NCBI RefSeq assembly: GCF_020193575.1
Contig: NZ_JADYVD010000035.1
Span: 22,643-86,642 of the forward strand
Source of the DNA: Ensifer sp. IC4062
GTDB taxonomy: Bacteria > Pseudomonadota > Alphaproteobacteria > Rhizobiales > Rhizobiaceae
Length of the DNA: 64,000 nucleotides
Direction of reading: 5' to 3'
Both the position numbers and the translations under genes were made by a program. The notes beneath the pieces were generated by a model. That model saw only the letters and a list, made by a program, of their open reading frames with translations, did not search any database and was not told the DNA's origin. This document shows positions 63,496 to 64,000 of the stretch, piece after piece. Each line of letters starts with the position of its first letter. Position 1 is the stretch's first letter.

Positions 63496-64000
63496 ATGAC
63501 CTTTTTCCATGTTCTTGCCGCCGTTGCCCTTTCCGTCGCATTCGCAGCACCCTGCCACGCAATAGAGGTGGGTGTGCGCGAAATAAACCTCGACCCGCCC
63601 GAAGGCGGGCGAAACCTTCAGGTCACCGTCTGGTATCCTGCCGGATCTGGCGGCGAACCCGTTCTCGTGGGTGAAAACCAGGTATTCAAGGGCACGCCAG
63701 CGCACATGAACGCGCCGCTCCTCGCAGGGCGCTACCCGCTGGTGGTGCTGTCGCATGGATCGGGCGGTCGCATTCAGGGCATGAGCTGGCTCGCCGCTGA
63801 GCTGGCCAAGGCCGGATTTGTCGTTGCCGGTCCTAATCATCCAGGCACCACCAGCGGCAACTCGACCCCCGCGGATACGCCGAAGCTGTGGGAGCGCACG
63901 CAGGATCTATCCTCCGTGATCGACATGCTCACCACCGATCCGCAGTGGAGCGCTGTCGTCAACGCTGATCGCGTTGGCGTTCTCGGCTTCTCGCTCGGAG
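63496..64000 (+). CDS. Secreted alpha/beta hydrolase (dienelactone-hydrolase-like), 3'-truncated by window edge
   Basis: A frame starting at the ATG at 63496, after GAGG, encodes a protein with signal peptide MTFFHVLAAVALSVAFAAPC, cleaved near residue 22 (CHA-IE). VTVWYPAGSGG, VVLSHGSGGRIQGMSWLA, VVAGPNHPGTTSGNS and the partial GVLGFSLGG nucleophile elbow (Ser in GFSLG) identify the platelet-activating-factor acetylhydrolase/dienelactone hydrolase-like group. The rest, including catalytic Asp and His, lies past the window. Divergent from the membrane-bound AraC regulator, its likely controller. Confidence 0.85.
   Translation, partial: MTFFHVLAAVALSVAFAAPCHAIEVGVREINLDPPEGGRNLQVTVWYPAGSGGEPVLVGENQVFKGTPAHMNAPLLAGRYPLVVLSHGSGGRIQGMSWLAAELAKAGFVVAGPNHPGTTSGNSTPADTPKLWERTQDLSSVIDMLTTDPQWSAVVNADRVGVLGFSLG

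Overview
The window looks like an accessory replicon or chromid of a Rhizobiaceae bacterium, most likely Sinorhizobium/Ensifer or a close relative. The clues are high GC, four periplasmic-binding-protein sugar transporters, a eukaryotic-type glutamine synthetase II gene beside a DUF2735 gene, small DUF982 and DUF1127 proteins, and a dispersed 100-bp repeat that falls only between genes. From memory, S. meliloti carries glnII on the pSymB chromid, which would fit; I could not check synteny. There are no rRNA or tRNA genes, no phage or IS genes and no CRISPR.

Layout. 0-3.3 kb: 3' part of a chemotaxis receptor, a GNAT acetyltransferase, a LacI regulator. 3.4-7.2 kb: CUT2 sugar transporter behind two LacI-type operators. 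7.5-14.0 kb: TctDE two-component system, a periplasmic binding protein and the TctCBA tricarboxylate-type transporter. 14.2-18.2 kb: small proteins, a LysM-RTX protein, a HAD phosphatase, glnII with a sigma-54 promoter, DUF2735. 18.2-26.1 kb: CUT1 transporter, PfkB kinase and GH4 glycosidase, with a divergent HutC-type GntR regulator. 26.5-35.5 kb: a 999-residue RTX protein, an SDR-DoxX/DUF2269 pair, a type I secretion ABC/HlyD pair and the remnant of a DUF1275 gene. 35.5-38.4 kb: a hypothetical protein, DUF475 membrane protein, two DUF982 proteins. 38.5-46.0 kb: a galactose/arabinose-type cluster (SDR, DgoD and an FCD-type GntR on one strand; AraFGH-like transporter and aldose 1-epimerase on the other). 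46.1 kb: DUF1127. 46.5-59.9 kb: a two-arm catabolic island with four Gfo/Idh/MocA dehydrogenases, a TIM-barrel isomerase, an MLE-like enolase-superfamily enzyme, a DUF993 protein, a TetR regulator and a full CUT1 transporter. 60.1-64.0 kb: a redoxin, a carboxymuconolactone-decarboxylase-like protein with an ECF41-type sigma factor, a membrane-anchored AraC regulator and the start of a secreted alpha/beta hydrolase.

How it works together. Most of the window is a set of uptake-plus-catabolism modules, each with its own regulator and a readable operator. The 46.5-59.9 kb island is the best candidate for an undescribed pathway. Its composition resembles oxidative (3-keto-type) sugar or glycoside catabolism, and two matching TetR-type operators, placed at the same distance from a TTGACA box, tie the transport arm to the catabolic arm. 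The sigma factor region also carries a promoter of its own predicted class. Five copies of a two-hairpin repeat sit between genes, one ending 14 bases before a start codon and one inside a catabolic operon.
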